A stretch of DNA of 64,000 nucleotides from Gracilaria domingensis (GCA_022539475.1 VCMS01000024.1:248001-312000), one strand, 5' to 3'; shown: positions 42,601 through 55,163, counted from the stretch's first letter. A program made the numbers and translations. Notes: generated from the sequence alone by a model not told the origin.

Positions 42601-45575
42601 GATAGGTGTTTCAGCCTCCACTCGAAGTTCTTCAGCTTCTGCAAGGCCCCAGAGGATGGATCGCATTATCGATATCGCTCGTTTTCTTACAGACGTCGCA
42701 GTATCACACAATCGCTTCTCTACCACGGCGAAGATCTTAGACATAAGGACAGGATCACGCTTTTCACTATCCTTCAAACTCCCAAGACTGATGGACTGCT
42801 CAGGGCCATTCTGCTGCAGAAGTGAGCGGCTAATGAGATCCAGAGCGGCATCTCTGGCCAAAGTCGACACATCCCGGCAACTATCCTCAATGTAACTAAG
42901 GACATTGGGAAGATGGCATAGAAGACCTCGACATGCATTATCGACGGAGGAAAGAGCCTTGATAGACTTTGCACGGACGGTAGGTGCACTGTCGTGCAGA
43001 CCATCAAGGATAGATTGCAATATTGTGCCAAACCCGGAAGTAAAACTTCGGTTCTTGCCAATGAAGCATGCCGCTCTCAATGCAGCGCTGCGAGTTATCT
43101 CTTCGTTGCGCATGCGGCGAGCCGCTACGCTTTCGGCTCGCCTTCCAGACACTTCTTCCAACGCAGTCATCGCGCTTTTCTCAACATCTGTGCACCCATC
43201 TTGACCATCGATAACTTCCTCGTCATCATGTGGATCACCCATATTTCTTTCCTGGTTCATAATTTGGGCCCTCCTTTTCAGATCCTTCGCAACTTTGTGG
43301 TCGTCAACGAGGAAAAGGGCATCGTAGAATGAATTAGCAGCAGCTACTTGAAGCGATCGCTTGGGATCGAGGTAGAGCAACAATGTCTCTCTCTCCATTT
43401 CAAGAACCTCCACTTTGATGTCAAAGGAAACGGACTGCTCTATCTCTTTCAATACATCGATGCCGTACAGCGCACACATCCTTGAAGCAAGAGAGCCCAA
43501 TATATCAAGGAACATGCACTTGGTATGCACCGTTTTGTCTTCAGGGGACCGAAATCGAGTGATGACGGCGACAGACAACGTCTGCAAGATCAGCTCCGCA
43601 GATGGCCATTCTGGGCGTCCATATAAGACGAGAAGATCCTCTAGAAGACTAGAGAACGCCGCCCTATACTCAGGGTCACGGTCGGAGCACAGCCGAACTA
43701 AGAGGGGGTCGAGAACATGTACGGCCGCCTTCAACGCACGACCATGCCTTGTCTTTCTCACTGATGTCAAGTTTTTCTGGACAGCTAACGCTGTTCGAGC
43801 CTTAAGAGGCACCGGGAGATTTTGAGCAGGATCACTGCTTGCAATACATACCAATTGTGCGAAGAGAGCGGATGAGGCCCTTACAGTAGTCTGATCTTCC
43901 GCGATTTTGAAACATCGTAAATGTCTTCTCGCCGCCGGAACAGAGCTCGCCGCTTCCCTGACACCGTCCAGGATTTGAATACGGTGATCTGGATACGACG
44001 CGAAAACTGTGCACACTGTGTTAATCGCATGAGATTGAAACCGCTCAACCCCCGTTACAGAGAGAGAGTGGACGCACACCCTTGCCAATCGAGATGCCAC
44101 AGAATGGGGAAGAAAGTGCTCCTTGCTGTGAAGTGTGCTAAGAGCATCGAGTAAAACAAAAACTTGATCGAACAGAGCCTCGTCACGCTTGAGTATCGTC
44201 CTTTTTGACCCAGATCTTCTTCGTTTAAGATTGCTTTCCGCGTACTCAACAGCAGAGTCCTCGTCGCTCCCGCTTTCATCCCCTCGTAACGGCGCCGGGC
44301 GTGAATTCTTCTTAGATTTGTTCTGTTTACCCGATTTCCGCGATGGGGTATACAGAGGGTCGCAGATGGGGAAAATGATAGATACACACACCTCTTCGAG
44401 CAGCGTAACGATCGCCTCCAGCAGTTCTTCGACAAGGAGACTTCGGGCGCAGCCGGGAGCGCAAAGAATGGAAAGAATCGTTGAAGCACACAAAACGCTC
44501 GGCATCGCATCCGAGCTTGATGTTTTCGAGAGCTCCCGCTTTCTGAGCTTGCTGCATGTTCTTGTCCCATACGCAATGCGGGTTTGCAAAATGTTGATGA
44601 CATCAGATAGTAACTTGGGCTCCACATGTCTTATAGCGCCTTTCACTGCGAAGATCTCAATACGCTGACGTAGCTCTGATATTCTGCTGAGATTGGAGGT
44701 GGCGAGCATACGTGCACTCTCAACATCGCGATCTTCCTTGGTTGCCTGACGAACGAAACGCGAGATGTAATCTATGAAGGCGTTAAACTCATCCGCGTCA
44801 ACGTCCTTTTCCATCATTCTCATCCGCTTTTCGCGTTCATCCGCAACCTCAGGACGCTGCATTGGGCGTGTCGCAGACTGAGGTTGAACGTGGGGACGGG
44901 ACGGAGCGGGCGAATGGTGCGATATAGAGCGTTTCCGAATCTTCAGCCTTCTTGGTGTGCTCGGTTGAACGACGCGGATGGGGTCGGGGAATAGACTTTC
45001 CTTCTCGCGCCTGTTCGGAGAGGACGCACGCGTGGCGACTGGCATATCCGGTTCAGAAGAATAGCTGTCAGGCAATATCGGTGCGGTGCGGGGACGCTTC
45101 GGCGTTGAACGTCGAGGGGAAGAGATTCGAGGATTGGAGAGATGGCGCTTAGTTATATGGCTAAGCTTGGAGGCAAGCTGGTCGCAAAAGGGTTTCAGCC
45201 ATTGCTCATCTGGGTCCGATGATGGTTGGACATTCCCGAATTCGTGAAGTTCACCCTTGGGAAAAGGAAACCACTCACTGCATTCGTTTCGTTTCGCAAG
45301 TAGAAGGCAGAATTCGTCAGCAAACATATGTCCAAGCGAAAAGTGGAGCTTTTTGAAACTTACTTGTGCCTCGCTGTTTCAGTAATTACATCCAGCATCT
45401 CCGCTTGCGTAGATGCAGACGGAGCGGTAGGCGGCGTATCAATATCGGTCGCAGAGAATGGGCCGCGTGGCTCGACGGGCTGTGGGATTGGAAGTTCGGC
45501 TAGTGCAACGGAGAGCGTATCGAAGGAAGTGACGGTGCTGAAGTTGAAGGGCAAAAAACTGTCATGGTTCGACAT
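39691..45575 (-). CDS. SCC2: Cohesin loading factor Scc2 / Nipped-B (NIPBL), one intron
   Basis: The spliced model, 45575-45364 joined to 45277-39691, gives 1932 residues. The intron (45363-45278, 86 nt) begins GTAAGT and ends ATGCAG, in matching phase. An unspliced start at 45327 would still give 1878 residues but lose the N-terminus. The protein is a HEAT-repeat solenoid. Scc2 blocks include LRAACFIGKNRSFTSGFGTI, LDGLHDSAPTVRAKSIKALS and DTATSVRKRAISIMRSILWG. The Nipped-B C-terminal domain includes GVQFYVLQGFHDLLRDEEE, LVPYLQRAVLHSSNTIRRTV and VRQGLLLPATVVTSLFILLLD. With Scc4 it loads cohesin on chromosomes for sister cohesion and genome folding. The N-terminus (MSNHDSFLPFNFS) would be the Scc4-binding region. 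The C-terminus is Gly/Lys-rich and basic. About 100 antisense frames inside it are shadows. Confidence 0.94.
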
Positions 45576-47193
45576 GGGCGGATTGAGGCTCACTTATGAG
45601 AGCGGCGCGTGATGGATGACAGAGCGTGGCGGGCAGGAAGAGGCTTTGTACGATGGCGTATTGCAAATCGAGAAGGTTGAGCGTTTTAGCGGGACGAGTA
45701 CAGGGGTGTGGGCGTATACACAGCGGAAGCAGTGAGAGGGGAGAAACGGAAACTGTTGAAAGTTTGACTATGATGTCGGGGCGCCATGGAAGAACGGCAG
45801 TTGGCTTCTCTGCAGCTTTCAAGAATGAAGGCAGATGCAATGCAGACACGCGGGCGTGCCAAAGCGCATGCCTGTCCGCTCATGCGCACTCGCTTCGCCC
45901 AGCGCATGTGCCCTGTGCAAAGCGGACGCTGCCAAGGCGGGAAGTGGGCGCAACGTGGTTTGATTTGAAATTATTTTAAAACTGTGCCCAACGACAATTA
46001 CAATTATAGAAAACCTCAATGAAAATTGGCAGATATTTACAATTAATTGATTTTTTAACGAATTAAAGATTTGAATGGGGTATGAAGAGAACAAGTTCCT
46101 TCGGTCGGCGTTCGTCGGTACAAGTACCGGTACCAAGGGTACATGTACTGTACCCTTTGTACCCAAGGGTGCAGTAACTTTCTCAAATTACGAAAGATGC
46201 ACCCAAACAAGGTATGGGTTTCGACTTCTGATATCGACATATGTTAAAACGCTCATATGCTGCACCCACGCTGGTACAGCAGCAAAACAGTGAAGTTGCA
46301 AGGATCGGTTCTTGAACATGATGACACGCTCAACGAAAGGGCCACTGGCTCCAAACTCAACCAGCGGTGGAGTGCGACCGTCACAATATGGGGACAGCTT
46401 TTCTCTTCTCCCGTGGAATGTTCAGGCGGAATGTGGAGGGGGAACGTTGAAAGTTCGGAAAGAGTGTTGAGGCCGACTCTGGTTGACATGATCGCTGCTT
46501 TAGAGACAAGAGTGTTCTTCAACACGCAACACTGAGCACATACTGTAGGATGCTGACCTGAGCGCAATGTACCTAAGTGCCGGTTTGGACTGGGTTCACC
46601 GCACAGATTGGCGCAGGAAAAACCATGCTGCGACTGGCAGCAGTCAAGACAGTGGTCCGCTCATGTTGGAACGCTGTACTTGTCTCGGACAAACGACAGA
46701 GGCAGCTATACTGGGAAGTCGAACGACACATTTCCTGATGTGCGACATGAACAGCTCGAACCGTGATCCGATTCGCTATCCTTCAGTGGCAGAGGTGTAC
46801 GGCTCGAAGAAATTCGGAGACAAACCAAGATACCCGCTGGGTACCCTTGGTACAGCGCACCACGTGCTTCCACACAGCCTGTGCGGTTCCGATTACCACA
46901 TGATGCCATCCAGCAAATGCAGCGCAAGCTGTAAAGAAACAGTTTTCGTGCTAAGGGTCGGTGGAGAGGATGTTGGGCTTCTTGCCGGAGAGTGGACAGG
47001 CTTCGAACCTCCACGGAAGGGAACTCCTGGAAATCCGGGTGATAGGGAGGCTGGAGTGTCCCCAGCTGCACACGTGCGCGCTGCCGTCTGCTAACCAAAT
47101 GACCGCACGCACTTCCCTTGCACTTCCCTTGCCGACCGAAGCGAAACACGCATCTGCCGAGAGACCGAAGAAAGGTGTGATAAGGCTAACCTT
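45576..47193. other. 1.6-kb intergenic region, no complete gene
   Basis: Holds the Scc2 promoter on the left. At 46115-46170 lies a cluster of GTACC-type palindromes, and GTACCCTTGGTAC recurs at about 46842. A short plus-strand frame at about 46580-46740 contains IGAGKT, a P-loop-like string, but is only some 53 codons between stops. A GC-rich frame at 46567-47094 lacks any recognised domain. Confidence 0.5.
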
Positions 47194-50158
47194 TCATATC
47201 CCTGCTTCACGAAGGGCACCTTCCGACGCGACGTCCCACGGCTTCACACATCCGTGACTAGCGGACGCTATACGCGAGCCGTCCGCACACATCGCAACAA
47301 AAGTGGGCGCCTCCTGATGGCAGCGGTCAAGCATGACGTGCAGCTCAACATTCCACACTTTCATTTCACGATCGGTACACGAAACAGCGCGCGTGCCGTC
47401 CGCGCACACCGCCACGCACGTCACCTCAGTCTCGTGGCCGGGCAGCTGGTCTCGTTCCCAAGCACTACGCGCGCCCGGCAGCTGACACGCGCAAATCGTC
47501 CCACCCTTGCCACCAGATATGAGTCCCCGCCCGTCCTCGCGGAACGAAACGCAGCGAACCTCATCCCTGCGCATTTGCCATGGCAGCATCTCTGGCTGCA
47601 GCTCCGCTGTCTCGCCGTCCCACAGCTCAATTTTGCCATTCTGCAACCCTGTCGCAATTCTCCTTCCGTCCACACTTACGGCCACGCACGATATCCTCGA
47701 GTCACCCCCACCCTCGGGATGGGAGTTAATTTCCGACTTCCTGCTCTTCATATCCCACACAACTACTTTTCCGTGTGCACACCCACAGAACCCTACTGAG
47801 CCGTCTTCACTTCCACCCACATACGAAATTTCTGTGTCCTCAATACCCACTGTCGTTACGGCATCCCCTCTTTCATATTCCCAAAACCCGAACTCTCCTT
47901 CTGTCGTGCCCCACAAAATCTGTTTCCTTCCGTCGGCGAAAGCTGTACTTGTCACCCGGCTTCCAACCTTGACATGGTACGGTACAAGCATCTACCGCTG
48001 TCCCAGTTCCAAATGAGAATATCTCCAACAATGTTTCCAGACACAACCATTTCCTCGTTCTCGTTGAATGCCAAACAAGTTACAAAACATTGTTTCACCG
48101 ATTTCACACAGATCGCTTTCCTGTCTTCTGTATCCCATGTCCATACAAAATAAATCACCTTTCTCCCACAAGAGCTCACAGCAACACATCCAATCTCTCA
48201 GGGATCCTTGGTCTCCACTTACGAGTTCTAGCGGAGCGTCATCGTCGAGTGTGTCCCACAATAAAACCTCTGCATTTTGTTCATTTGTGTCGTTGGACGC
48301 TCGTCCTAGCCCACATGCGATCCACCTCGAGTCTTTGCTCACGGAAATGCATGTAACCCACGTCAAACCCTGTCCTACGACAGACTCCATACCACTAGCA
48401 GCGTCCCACTTTGTCACATGACGATTGGCGTCCACGCATGCAACTAGTTGACCGTTGCTTGACATTGCAGCTTGCTGAAACTCTCCCACGATATCAACAG
48501 TGCTTCCACTGCCGTTGTTCAGGTTGTACTTCGCTATCTGCACTTCCTCCTTGTAAGCTAAACAGAGGATGATCAATTCGTTCTTATTCTTTCGAATACA
48601 TTTCACTTTCGCGCCCATTTCAATACTCTCGACAATAGCACCGCCTGAACCTGTCAAGAATCCTGGCAGTGCCTTTGCCCATGGTCCCGCCGCATTTTCC
48701 GCAATCGATTCTATCTCCTTGAGAAACGCTCGAGTCGTCTCGCATTTCTCCGAATACTCTATCAAGCGCCCATACAGCTGGTAATACCTCACGTTTCGCC
48801 CCCATTATTCTTTTTCATTGTTCTTTTTTTTTTTGCGTAATATACCTCACTTTCCGCAGCATTGACTCAATGCATGCTTTCAACAGCAGGCCTCCCTTCT
48901 TAAGACGCTTTATTATCCCACTGAGGCGTCAACAAAAGCCAAACCAATTCATCATCTTCTCCAGCTTCGTGCAGTAGTCGACACTGGTTCCCATCCAAAT
49001 ACCCATCTTTATCTTCGACTCTCCACCATTCCCTTCTTCTGCATTTCCTTGTGCAGTGCACCACTGGGGCGTCCTCGACAATATCTTTGTCACGCTTGTT
49101 TGATTTGCAGCAAAACAGTTTTTTCAGATTCAAGCAAATGCTGCTTTTTTCGTTCACTACATTACCAGCATTCGAAGTTCTCGGTTTGGATCAGCGTAAG
49201 CTTGAGTATCTTCACCATGGAAATAGCGGTTTAACATTTGCTTGATGTAATCTCCCTTTTTATCCTTTGAATCGTATCGAAGCACATCCAAGATATCGTC
49301 ATGTACGCGCAGCATCGAATCTAGTATCCCCCTGTCCTCTAGAATAGTCATTTCAACGACAGCCAAGTCATTCAGAACCTTCAAAACTTTGATAACTCTG
49401 TTTGCATTCAGATCCCAGAGTCGCTCCAGCATAGACACAGGCAGCTCTTGTTGCTTCTCCAGTATGCAAAGTTGTCGATGCATCTCCGGAACCAGGATTG
49501 GAAACGCTTCCAAGTCTCTGTTTCGCTGGCAACAAACCTTTAGGATAGACATCGAAGAGTCCATAACTTTTCTTATAGGACCATATCCTTCTGCGTCCTG
49601 TGTAACTAGTATGTCCGGTGTGAGTTTCAGTTCTTCATGATACAAACTCAAGGCGTTTTCTTTCGGCCCCTTCATGAGAGCAAAATAGTGTCGAACGCCT
49701 GCACCAGTGACAGCAAGCCGCAGAGGTATTCCGTCACAGACACCAATTATCTCCTCCATTGCTTCCTTATTCTTTCTCTTTAAAATCGTTGAGATATCCA
49801 ATTCAGCGTGTCGCAAGAACATTTCCCGCGAATAGTTCTCCCCACGACGCTCAAAGGTTTTGCGTTGGTCAGCCTCCCGAGCAAGAACATTGTCTCTCGT
49901 CGTGAACACAAGCCTGCTGCCGTCATTGAGCATGTCGGCCAAAATGCGGAACGTTTCAAAGTTAAACCCGTTTTCCTTCCACACATCGTCAAGTAGAAAC
50001 AGACTTTTGTGAGGTAGAAACCAATCTTTTGCCTTATCGACAGCCACCTGCAGTTGCTTACATCTACGGATTTCGCCTCCAAGCTTCCCATTTCCTGTTC
50101 TTTCAACAATCCGAGCAATCTCCTGGATAGCCACAGCAGTCGAGAGTGGAGTGCTCAT
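47194..50158 (-). pseudogene. Decayed NB-ARC-WD40 (NLR/STAND-like) gene
   Basis: Reading 5' to 3' on the minus strand, the first part (50158-49166) is an NB-ARC ATPase remnant: KSLFLLDDVW (Walker B), GSRLVFTTRD and CDGIPLRLAVTG (GLPL-like). The P-loop is absent, and only about 270 bases separate this gene from its upstream neighbour. A linker follows (EWWRVEDKDGYLDGNQCRLL). WD40 repeats follow, with IWNWDSG, VWDMKSRKSE, IELWDGETAE and MKVWNVELH among their WD-type blade ends. GT-AG introns could explain two breaks: 49165-49095 (71 nt) and 48845-48788 (58 nt). Two others, near 48180 and between about 47990 and 48000, are plain frameshifts inside WD repeats. Intact STAND proteins of this layout act as ligand-triggered, oligomerising switches in immunity or cell death. 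This copy is 5'-truncated and probably non-functional. Confidence 0.75.
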
Positions 50159-50426
50159 AGTTGCTGTATGAGCTGCTGTGCTTTGCCTTTCCACGCATTA
50201 TTCCTTGTTTTTGAAGTGCTCGTTTTGCCTTTCACGGTATATATCCTTGCGCTTTTTCTATCTCAGAACGAGCGCCTGGGAGCAAGCGTCAGAGCAAGCG
50301 CACACCATCGCCGCAAGCGCCAAGTGATGGAACAGCTTCCGTAATCCTTCATCCCATGGCGGTTCTGATAACCGTCCAATACCCTGGTTCCTTGGTAAAA
50401 GAATGACCTCTTAAACACCATTCGTT

Positions 50427-52121
50427 TCAATCTATCTCGATAACCTCCGTTGCGTTGAGCCGCCTACGTTTAACACTTTCATCAACAGATTTACCTTCTG
50501 AACTACCAAACAAACGTTCAACCTCCCGTAGCTCCTGTTGGTCCCGTTTGTACTGCTCCAATTTCTCTTTGCGAACATAGTCCACCTTAGTGATGATCAC
50601 GTATGCGTCATAGTTACCACCAAGTACCCCGGCACTTGCACAATGCCTCTCGCTGCTATTAAACGTGCCCCAGAAATGTTTTCTAGCAAAATTCGAAGCA
50701 TGTCTATGATCATTGAACGCTTTGTACTTCATAGAGGGCGCACTACTGCGGAGAAAAGCGGTCACCTCCGGATGCCGAGGCACAAAAGCGTGTGGTTGCA
50801 CATTCGTCCCCACCGGCTCTGGATATCGCAACTGTCTGGCACGAGCAGCAGCCACCGACACCACATGAGCATCGCCAGCCTTTTCTCGCACTTGCGGAGC
50901 TCGCAGTGTCTCTCGCAGAAGTTGCGCGCAGTTTGTGCGAATTATCGCCTGAGCGAGTTCTTCGAGCAGCTCTTCATCCCGCGGGTCAGCGCCGAGCAGC
51001 GCCCCGAACACATTTCCAGCATGGGATGCTGATTGTGTAGCATCGACCGTTGTAAATGCCCCGGCGATGTACTTTCGAGCGAGCTCCGCAATTTCAGCTG
51101 GAACTCCGTGCTTAGCATCGTCTTTAGCGAAGCAATTGAGGATGCTCACAATGCACGCCGCAAGACCCGCAGGCGATAACTCAGTGCACTTGGAGACAAA
51201 ACGTGCTCGGTACGGGACGCAGGAGGACAGGCTGAACAGCATTCTTCCCACGTTTGCTACCGCACCTTCGTAGACGGGACCAGTATCCCATATGTCCATG
51301 ACTGCAGTGGCAATGCTATCAGCAGAAGCGAGCACGTTTTGCAACTCGGAAACTCTTACCGCGAGAACTGCAGCATGTGCGACCATTTTGTTCGGCGTCT
51401 TACGCACGAGATTTAGGATCAGTGGTCCAAACTCTTTCCAGCCAAACAAGTTCACTACGGAGACAAACGCGTTCACATGCTTTGGTGACATACAGCCACC
51501 ACGAGCGACATTTGAACCCGAGTCCATAAGAGCCATGAGAGAACGGGCGGCGTCTTTGTGTTTGATTCTGCACGATACGTGCAGCAGATTAGCCAAGGAG
51601 GTGTACGCCTCAGTAAGAGAATTTGTGGCATACTCTACTGCTTGCAAAAGTGTTTCTGCCGTATCAGCTGCATCAGAGTTTGCACGACGGAGCACGAGTC
51701 GCACGCCATCTTGGAAACTTTCCTCACATGCTAGGGCGAATGCCTTGCTGCGAGGCAAAATAAACAGAAACGCACAATGACAGAAATACTCCAGGGTTGG
51801 TCCCGCGTTCCTAGTGCAGCCTTCGAAATCTTCTCGATCTGGATCAAGCCCGTCAAAAAATTCTTCTCCGTCTTCGTCATCGAAATCTAGGACAGACATC
51901 TCAACTTGCACATCATCTTCATCAATAACCTTCTTGGTGGTAATAGATGATTCGATAATGTCTTGCATTGAGTAGCCAGCTCCATTTTCTTCGTCGTCAT
52001 CGTCGTAATAACCGCGGCGACGACGACTGTAGTGATCAGGGGCGTTAGCAGTGCCATAGTCGTGTTTCTCGACAAGCGCCAAGAATAGATCAAACTTTTC
52101 TGATTGACGTAATATCGATAC
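50427..52121 (-). pseudogene. 3' half of a large 2OG-Fe(II) oxygenase gene, cut off by the hAT insertion
   Basis: One uninterrupted frame of about 560 codons continuing the oxygenase whose 5' half lies at 57352-58228. The visible part starts at the target duplication (VSILRQSEKFDLFLALVEKHD). It has an Asp/Gly/Tyr-rich linker (GYYDDDDEENGAGYS, DFDDEDGEEFFDGLD), then EGCTRNAGPTLEYFCHCAF and a long helical region with several LL-rich segments. It ends RRRLNATEVIEID. In my recollection, large algal and fungal proteins join an N-terminal prolyl-hydroxylase-like domain to exactly this kind of C-terminal region; the region itself has no assigned function. No ATG exists at its 5' end, so it cannot be translated alone from its own start. 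It lies 268 bases upstream of the NB-ARC-WD40 pseudogene, on the same strand. Confidence 0.75.
52114..52121 (+). repeat. Target-site duplication ATCGATAC, left copy
   Basis: Eight bases immediately outside the left inverted repeat, identical to 57352-57359. Eight-base duplications are the hallmark of hAT integration. Confidence 0.92.
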
Positions 52122-52140
52122 TAGAGTTCTAACCGGACAG
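52122..52140 (+). repeat. hAT left terminal inverted repeat
   Basis: Nineteen bases, perfectly complementary to 57333-57351; similarity ends at the next base inward. Confidence 0.93.
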
Positions 52141-52866
52141 ATACGGCGTCGTCCGAAAACCACAATATTTTAAATTCTGCTTGCGCTGGCAAAGCACGTA
52201 GTGCCAGCCCAGTGCCGCTTGAACTGTTTGAAAACCACAATCTGAGCCTTCTTGCTCTTGAAATGATTGGTAAGAAATGTCTCAGTGCAAGAGCAAACTG
52301 GCTACACGACTACTTCCACAATAATGAGAAACACTGCGTATCTGCATCCGGCTGAAAGAGAAAGCTTCATTCCTTCAGCTGTTTGATTCCATCTGTTTCC
52401 AATTCAGAAAACAGATCGTTCCAGTTTGTTCCATCTCTTCTTGTTCTCAAATTAAAACTATTCGAACGTTTAAAACATTACAAGACCCGAATATGTCCGA
52501 AAAACCAAGCCTATTGCCGGTTTCTAGCCGCATAACAAAACCGTCCAACAACAATATTGTTTGCGTTTTTACGACTATAAAGACTCCGCTTTTGCCAATC
52601 AAATGCAAAACAGCAGCAGCTAAAGTGTTCTAAAAGATCTGTGAAGGTCATGCTACCGACTTTGAATTACAAAGCTGGGAGATACTAAACAAGTTTGACG
52701 CATGCGATCTGAGCACTAGAGAAACTTCCATGTTTTGTGTTATAATAACAGCCGTAAGAACGCGGGATGGCTTGTTTGTTCGTATGTTCTTTCTAGTGGT
52801 TGCTTTTATCTTTCAGTGGTTTAGAAGTTTGACACACAGTTAGAAATCTTCGTATTGAAGAATCAT

Positions 52867-54653
52867 ATGAAAATACATAAGTCTTCTCGTAATGCAAATG
52901 TGACAAATCTAACAAAAGCGTCATCTACAGTTAAGAGAAAAGTTATTGATGCAACGGCTTTTGCACTAGCTTTTAGAATACTTTCTTTAAGCTTTTCTTA
53001 CGAAAAGAAGGGAATGCTGCAGTTCGCACAAGTTCTGGTGAATGCTGGCCGTTCGGTTCCATGCAACATAGAAGTCGATGTAGGAGACCTACTCCCTTGT
53101 GATAGAGCAGTCAGAGCAGGTGTGTCTAGAATTGCGAAGAGCGAGAGAGAAAAGTTCCGAAATATAGAGCTTTCAAATGTAATGGCATCTGGAGGTGGCG
53201 TAACATATGATGGTATGAAAAACAAAGTAACTACGAAGAACTTGTATGACATGACCGTGCAGTACGTTAAGTTGGTGGAGCCGCATGTGCTTACTCGAGA
53301 ACGATCATTTGAGCTTCTTTCCAAAACGTTGTTATGTATTTAGGTTAAAAGATCAAAGACAGCTGATGCTATTCGGGATGCTCTTGACCCTGCAGTGATG
53401 GAAAATACAATTTTGAACTCAGTTTGTTCATGAAAAACATGACATTCGTAACCGACCTTGCCGCTACTAAGCCCTTTATCGTTGGAGCCTCATCATCCAG
53501 CCGTCGAGTACCATAAACGGAAAAATGGATGGGCCGCATTTCTCACCAGCTCAATACGGCAATGGAGAAATGTGTAGAGATAGTGACCACCCGCAGGAGT
53601 GCAATAGCTTCTGATTTGACGAAAGTGAAAACCATAGTGCGCATGTACAAGCAAGGTAGTTGGAACTCGTTAATGAGGAAGGGATTTCATTTGTTGCAAG
53701 AAGTAGAAACGAGGTTTGGAACTACAATTACTGTGGTTGAAAGGTTTTTGAAGTCTGTAAAAGAAGTGAGTTACATAATCAATTCAAAGAATTCGACGCA
53801 AGCCCGAGAGGCGTTTGATTCTTTATTGACGGTTAAACCTGAAAAAGATTATATACACTATCCCGCTCTGAAAGCGATAACTGCTGCATTCGCTCCGGTC
53901 TGTCATATACAAACTGCTCTTGAAAGCTCGAAAACGACAACGATTCATATGATTTTACCAATGTTAACCAAATGCAAGCAACAACTTGGTCAGCTTCGTA
54001 ATGGTCTCCCGATAAGGCCTCAAATTGGTACCCCGCACAAATAAACGCCGGAGTTCTGCGGTGAACTGATTTTGCATTTAGAACGGATCGAAACGCATGA
54101 TCTGTGGGTAGCAGGGTGCATTATTCACCCATTATTGCGTCCTCTTACGTTTATAAAGGATGTTGTAGAGCGCAATCGATTTCTAGAGAAATGATGTGTT
54201 CTTCTCCGCCGTTTGCTTCATCAAATGTGCCCGGAAACAACAGCTACGAACGAAGAAGTAGAGGAACGTGGTTTGAGAAAATCAACGGCTAGGAAAGAAC
54301 TAGGAGCGTCTTCATTTTGTCTGGACGAAATGTTTGACTCGGAGGAATTCGAAAACGTCGAAACTGATGTGCTCATAAAGTACCTTGAAAGAAAGCTCAC
54401 CGCAAAGATGTTATCACTGTTACGTGATGATTCCAAAGGGAATGGCATAATCAAGTTTTGGATTATCATGCAGTCTAGTCTTCCAGACTTGTCTACTGTT
54501 GCTTTGCGGATTTGGGCTACTCCTGTGTCTTCGGCTGAAACTGAACGCAACTTTAGCACTGTTAATCGTACTTTGTCTGCGGAAAGATCACTGCTGCGTG
54601 CTGATATTGTAGAAGACCTTCTCTACGTTAATACGATTGTTAAGGGCTGGTAG
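52867..54653 (+). pseudogene. Broken hAT transposase
   Basis: Three consecutive frames that together resemble a hAT transposase. Piece 1 (52867-53343) contains VSRIAKSEREKFRNIEL and GGGVTYDGMKNKVTTKN, the region leading into the RNase-H-like core. Between 53430 and 53520 the core continues as FVTDLAATKPFIVGA, then a stop. Piece 2 (about 53523-54044) holds GRISHQLNTAMEKC (the CxxH/LN block), LQEVETRFGTT and a helical region. Piece 3 (54213-54653) holds the hAT dimerisation domain: FWIIMQSSLPDLSTVALRIW, PVSSAETERNFSTVNRTLS and SLLRADIVEDLLYV. At least two stops or frame changes separate the pieces, so it cannot make a full protein. Confidence 0.88.
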
Positions 54654-54659
54654 ATACTA

Positions 54660-55163
54660 CACAACAAGTGTTAATAAATGAGCTTGAGAGCACTTGAGAG
54701 AATGTTTGTACTACGGTCAGTTCTTGGCGAATGGTTTGTTCCAGTTAAATGGTTTCGTCTTCATGCAAGCCACCCAGTTGTCACACCTTTGTGTAAGTTT
54801 TGCAGGTAGACAGGACAAAGAAGGAGTAGTTTATTCATTAATGCATTGGTTCTCGTTCTAAGTCCGTTTTCGAAGTAGAATACGTCCAGAGAGAGATGGA
54901 TCAGTGGTTTTCTTTCTCTGGTCGTTTGGGAGAAATCAAACTAACTTTTGATTGAGTAGGTGCGGTTTAGACCTCAATATGTTTTGGTTGTAGCAGAGAG
55001 GAAGGAAAGGAAGAGAAGCTTAGCCACGGCGGTTGTAAAGTTTATAAAATAGGAATACAACTACTTGGAAAGACTAGAATGAAAATACAAGAAGAGGGAG
55101 GAAAGAAGAGAACGCCACCCATTCGCTCCCAACCAGGAGGTAGCCACGGTAGCCACAAACTCT
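54660..55163. other. Unassigned DNA inside the hAT element
   Basis: About 500 bases of moderately AT-rich sequence between the transposase remnant and the captured segment; no feature recognised. Confidence 0.4.

Noticed and set aside
39716-45152. Many antisense frames inside Scc2
   Set aside because: Shadows of a long conserved coding frame.
46567-47094. 175-codon plus-strand frame
   Set aside because: Not domain-like; the P-loop-like string lies in a different frame of the same DNA.
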